DNA from: Planctomycetota bacterium
GTDB lineage: Bacteria; Planctomycetota; UBA11346
Reading direction: 5' to 3'
NCBI GenBank assembly: GCA_947440715.1
Contig: CANETI010000054.1
Coordinates: forward strand, 1 to 10,431
DNA length: 10,431 bases
The position numbers were made by a program, and so were the translations under genes. The stretch's first letter is position 1. Each line of letters opens with the position of its first letter. The notes below the pieces were generated by a model. The model was not told the DNA's origin. It worked only from the letters and a program-made list of their open reading frames with translations, and made no database searches. Below are positions 8,901 to 10,431 of this stretch, one piece after another.

Positions 8901-9186
8901 GTCTGAGCCCAGTGATGAAGTCTTGGCGGTTGGGGAAGGATTTGTTTATAGCGTAATGCCGAGTTTCTCGCGCTACGCCGTTGCGCCGATTTCTTCAAAT
9001 ATTGCCTATTCATTAGTCGGAGCGCCAACAGACATGGCTATTTCATCGAGTGGTGTGGTGACGTGGACGGCCTCCGGAGTTAATCGCCATATTTCATTTG
9101 GCGTTCAAGTGCGAGATATTCTTACCGGAGCATTAGATACGCAGCAGATTATGCTGCGCATTGTGGCTGGCAGCGCATCGAACTAA
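5908..9186 (+). CDS. Secreted kexin-like S8 serine protease with P domain and Ig/cadherin-like repeats
   Basis: The product is 1092 residues. A signal peptide (likely cut after YGA, residue 18) precedes a pro-region (about 19-190) ending in VRYAMP. The subtilase domain follows (about 192-560). The catalytic triad and oxyanion residue are all present: Asp242 in VAVVDEGV, His282 in SHGTSVAGLIAA, Asn400 in WAAGNGR and Ser493 in FVGTSISTPIVAG. NNSWGPSDD, LTWRDVKH and YGFGRVDA are hallmarks of the kexin/furin branch (S8B). A P (homoB) domain spans about 575-698, with MTHSYRGDV (620-628), WGESATGQW and LTNWSLTLHG. After it come an IPT/TIG-like domain (about 700-797), two cadherin/VCBS-like domains (798-900 and 902-990) and a final Ig- or dystroglycan-like domain (992-1092). 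An Asp-rich insert sits at 407-417, next to the oxyanion Asn. No PEP-CTERM, type IX or LPXTG sorting signal is visible at the C terminus, so it is probably released or held by its beta domains. The substrate is unknown. It lies between two lipoprotein genes at gaps of 19 and 16 bases. Confidence 0.95.
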   Translation: MLRILLCCVCFLATTYGAEHSVYYWIGDVRIETSISLDAVACEVLNEEKKEQLKQRGFLGFNRHKDFEVVATSNGTSLKALAAQLQQAGIERNTRAILSGPKDQNARLLSRQVVVGLKPDIDLLAELEIRGGKLAYKIRHIPNVIVIDALGDDVLAALTLANTLQESGRVRYAMPLILGQRSLRGDPSDPLFTQQWHLKNTGPSGGLQPSTAVAGNDINVRNVWDYTAGTGLGTGINVAVVDEGVERNHEDLVDNARFDLGLNFQGPPGNGSDPTPASGFSHGTSVAGLIAARDNNKGGVGVAPRAKIIGIRLLGGNSSDAMEAQSMVYQSTDADATKLVHVSNNSWGPSDDVVYVDPFDNVYDLLPDAYLKPTMRDALITGTTQGRQQRGIIYLWAAGNGRDKYSDPDPDLDLDGDNLAYDGYASSRFVIAVGATTSDGTQASYSENGPSLFINATGGDFNGAQNVPGDEGVVTTTMSNGYTSKGSEFVGTSISTPIVAGVVALMLEKNPLLTWRDVKHAFVRTAFKNDAGNSDWQTNGRGFHHNVRYGFGRVDAVAAVNIVNPSTWTNAPALVAPISISESGSFPIPDNNPAGMTRALTPSGIPTDFKIEHVELTVSMTHSYRGDVRFELTSPSNKKSVFESRPVDRFDHLSNWVFTSVVNWGESATGQWSLQVIDEESGDIGALTNWSLTLHGYVPYTAPTLSSATPSGIITGSGETMITVSGTGFRAGATRFNWTSTSGDNADLAVTVVSATEAQLTVPVGFLSPSAIGTITARNLGFDGEATLTSNSLPISISATPSITFVTTPSSSYNEDTPIGLTVTASDPDVGDALTFTATSSNPSLFTNGNLVFSGTGNTRTLTSTPVPDAIGTAIITITVSDGVSSDSEAVTLQVINVNDSPVALGGRFQVRASALLTGTVTGYDPEGSSLSFLNVTDPPGGGTFSFNTTSGQFTFTRVQTGMTSFTYTVFDGVTVSDPAVAYITVTGDPNGIRPLIVSEPSDEVLAVGEGFVYSVMPSFSRYAVAPISSNIAYSLVGAPTDMAISSSGVVTWTASGVNRHISFGVQVRDILTGALDTQQIMLRIVAGSASN
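7126..7158 (+). repeat. In-frame hexanucleotide tandem repeat encoding an Asp-rich insert
   Basis: The codons read (GAC CCC) twice, (GAC CTC) twice, then GAC GGC GAT, which gives DPDPDLDLDGD at residues 407-417 of the protease. The tract is visibly more GC-rich than the flanking codons. Six-base units keep the frame if copy number changes. It lies seven residues after the oxyanion Asn400, in a loop that in kexin-like proteases runs from GNG to the DGY motif (here AYDGY). The alternating Asp suggests Ca2+ binding, which is an inference. Confidence 0.8.
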
Positions 9187-9190
9187 GCAG

Positions 9191-9196
9191 AAAGAG
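9191..9196 (+). promoter_or_regulatory. Purine-rich ribosome binding site for the FGE-like lipoprotein
   Basis: AAAGAG sits 6 nt before the ATG at 9203. It directly abuts another in-frame ATG at 9197, which is too close, so 9203 is the preferred start. The site is weaker than AAGGA upstream of the protease. Confidence 0.45.
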
Positions 9197-9202
9197 ATGA
9201 TC

Positions 9203-10078
9203 ATGAAAAATCTAATTTTATTGCTGGTGTTAGTAAGTGCGTTGATGATCGCCGTTAGTTGCGGTGGTGGCGGAGGCGGTGGCGGTGGTAGCAGTGGTGG
9301 TGGCACCACCGTTCCGGTGTCATATCGGGTATTGGATTTAAGTACCGGTGCAGTGACTGAATCAGTAACGTTACCAAATTTATCAGCCGCTTCTGTGACC
9401 ACGAGTCAAATCGTTTTCCGTCGAATTCCAGCGGGTAGTTTTGTTATGGGATCGTCTGCCTCAAGTTTAGGATCACAGGCAGGTGAAACTCAAGCGACGG
9501 TCAGCGTGAGTGAATTTTGGCTCGCGGTTTTTGAATTATCTCAAGGTCATTGGTATTCGTTAACAGGTGATGGTCTTGATACGCCGTGGCGGAAAATTTC
9601 CCCAGCCAGTGTTACCGGTTCGCCAGCGACGTTAGCTTCCCGACCAGTTTTCGGCCTGACCTATGACGAATTAGCACTACGTATCGCCGCATGGAACACA
9701 GGAAAAACAGGCCAACTGAGTATTCCGAGCGAAGCACAATGGGAATACGCCTGTCGCGCCGGAACGACCAGCTTATTTAATTGGGGCGATAGTTTGGATC
9801 CAGCCGTAGCCGGACAATTTTCGGTGAGCCAAGACACCACCGTTGGAGTCACAGGCCCAGATGTAGTCGGAGGAAGTCGAATATCGAATGGCGTCAATTT
9901 ATGGGATATGCACGGAAATGTGCGGGAGTGGGTGACCACATCTGGACAACCCGTTTTGCGCGGCGGCGCCTGGGGCGACAATTTATTGTTATCGCGTTCA
10001 GCGAATCGTATCTCTTCGGTTGATCGCGCATTTCGTCACGCATTAAGCGGCGCACGCTTGGTGTTAACGGCGCCTTAA
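9203..10078 (+). CDS. Lipoprotein with FGE/SUMF1-like domain lacking the catalytic cysteines
   Basis: The product is 291 residues. The signal peptide MKNLILLLVLV... ends in a lipobox at IAVSC (Cys20), followed by nine Gly and then SSGGG as a flexible linker; Gly at position +2 fits outer-membrane sorting. A short lead-in (about 40-68, with YRVLDLSTG) precedes the formylglycine-generating-enzyme-like fold: FRRIPAGSFVMGS (72-84), a typical PSEAQWEYACRAGTT in the middle, NLWDMHGNVREWV and VLRGGAWGDN near the end, then GARLVL. In true FGEs the stretch after RGGSW carries the two redox cysteines that oxidise the sulfatase Cys; here it reads GAWGDNLLLSRSANR with none, and the only Cys of the domain is in EYACRAG. 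It is therefore unlikely to make formylglycine. Related non-catalytic members bind ligands or partners, or act in other chemistry. It starts 16 bases after the protease stop, so it is probably co-transcribed and may act with it at the envelope. Confidence 0.9.
   Translation: MKNLILLLVLVSALMIAVSCGGGGGGGGGSSGGGTTVPVSYRVLDLSTGAVTESVTLPNLSAASVTTSQIVFRRIPAGSFVMGSSASSLGSQAGETQATVSVSEFWLAVFELSQGHWYSLTGDGLDTPWRKISPASVTGSPATLASRPVFGLTYDELALRIAAWNTGKTGQLSIPSEAQWEYACRAGTTSLFNWGDSLDPAVAGQFSVSQDTTVGVTGPDVVGGSRISNGVNLWDMHGNVREWVTTSGQPVLRGGAWGDNLLLSRSANRISSVDRAFRHALSGARLVLTAP
9263..9304 (+). repeat. Glycine-codon low-complexity tract
   Basis: Nine consecutive Gly codons (mixed GGT, GGC and GGA) directly follow the predicted lipidated Cys20, then Ser-Ser and three more Gly. 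The mixed codons argue for selection for a flexible tether rather than simple slippage, although GGTGGC runs can still be unstable. The tract holds the FGE-like domain away from the membrane. Confidence 0.8.
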
Positions 10079-10088
10079 AATAATTAGC

Positions 10089-10431
10089 TTAAACGCATTT
10101 TTGGTAAGCCGTCACGATTTGCTTTAACCAAACATCTTGGTCACCGCTCCAACGCTCAGTCGAAAATATTTCAACTTCATTAAATCCAGTGAAGCCAGAT
10201 TTTTCTGCGGCGTTCCGTAAATGCGGAATATCAATACAGCCCTCGCCCATGAGTCCGCGGTCGTTGAGTAAATCGCGGGTATTCAGTCGCCAGTCGCAGA
10301 CGTGAAAGCCGAATAACCAGCCACCGGCTCCGGCTTTGGCGATTTCCGCGTCGACGTTTTCATCAAACCAAATGTGATAAACATCGGCAGCGATGCCAAT
10401 AAATGGACTGCCAATCGCTTCACAAATGGCA
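10089..10431 (-). CDS. Sugar phosphate isomerase/epimerase, TIM-barrel type (5' end cut by window edge)
   Basis: The last 113 residues of a minus-strand gene are present; it stops with TAA at 10089-10091. Read on the minus strand it contains ADVYHIWFDENVDAEI, GFHVCDWRLNT, LLNDRGLMGEGCIDI and FTGFNEVEIFSTERW. These match the second half of AP-endonuclease-2-like (xylose-isomerase-like, IolE/Hpi type) TIM barrels: metal-ligand positions are typically the Asp/His of DxYH, the His of GFHVCDW, and the Glu of NEVEIFS. The members catalyse isomerisation or epimerisation of sugars, inositol derivatives or related compounds; the substrate cannot be told from this fragment. It ends 10 bases from the stop of the FGE-like gene, in a tail-to-tail arrangement, and no strong terminator was seen between them. 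Confidence 0.88.
   Translation of the reverse strand, partial: AICEAIGSPFIGIAADVYHIWFDENVDAEIAKAGAGGWLFGFHVCDWRLNTRDLLNDRGLMGEGCIDIPHLRNAAEKSGFTGFNEVEIFSTERWSGDQDVWLKQIVTAYQKCV

Noticed and set aside
10040..10095. Possible bidirectional terminator between the FGE-like gene and the isomerase gene
   Set aside because: Only a 5-6 bp GGCGC/GCGCC pairing inside the end of the coding region was seen, with a long loop and no proper T-run. It is too weak to call.
1..10431. Mobile element, CRISPR array or defence system
   Set aside because: No transposase, integrase, terminal repeats, direct-repeat/spacer pattern, nuclease-helicase set or tRNA attachment site was seen in any part of the window.

Overview
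The window is chromosomal DNA of moderate GC content from a Gram-negative bacterium. Two short lipoprotein signal peptides with clear lipobox cysteines, several Sec signal peptides, and a lipoprotein FGE-like domain preceded by an 'IDLSxG'-type lead-in together suggest a member of the Planctomycetota-Verrucomicrobiota-Lentisphaerota group. This placement is an inference from protein style, not a database result.

Layout. Positions 1-2188 (minus) hold most of clpB, the disaggregase, cut by the left edge. Upstream of it, on the same strand, is a DHH/DHHA1-family phosphoesterase (2310-3185). A 340-base divergent intergenic region (3186-3525) follows, with an 11-bp inverted repeat and two mutually exclusive small ORFs. 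On the plus strand comes an exported 548-residue protein of unknown function with a Gly/Arg-rich tail (3526-5172), closed by a strong intrinsic terminator (5189-5226).

The most interesting part is the tight plus-strand cluster after that terminator. It consists of a small predicted lipoprotein (about 5283-5888), a large secreted kexin-like S8 protease with a P domain and a chain of Ig/cadherin-like domains (5908-9186), and a lipoprotein with an FGE/SUMF1-like domain (9203-10078). The gaps are only 19 and 16 bases, so they probably form one operon. By hand alignment, the last 80 residues of the first lipoprotein match the protease's own N-terminal pro-region (residues 107-186) without a gap. 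The lipoprotein therefore looks like a free-standing, membrane-anchored copy of the protease propeptide, perhaps a dedicated chaperone or inhibitor. The FGE-like protein lacks the catalytic cysteines of true formylglycine-generating enzymes, so it is more likely a binding or structural cell-envelope protein than a sulfatase activator.

The window ends with the 3' part of a sugar phosphate isomerase/epimerase-type TIM-barrel gene on the minus strand (10089-10431), convergent with the operon. No tRNA, rRNA, CRISPR array, insertion sequence or integrase was seen.
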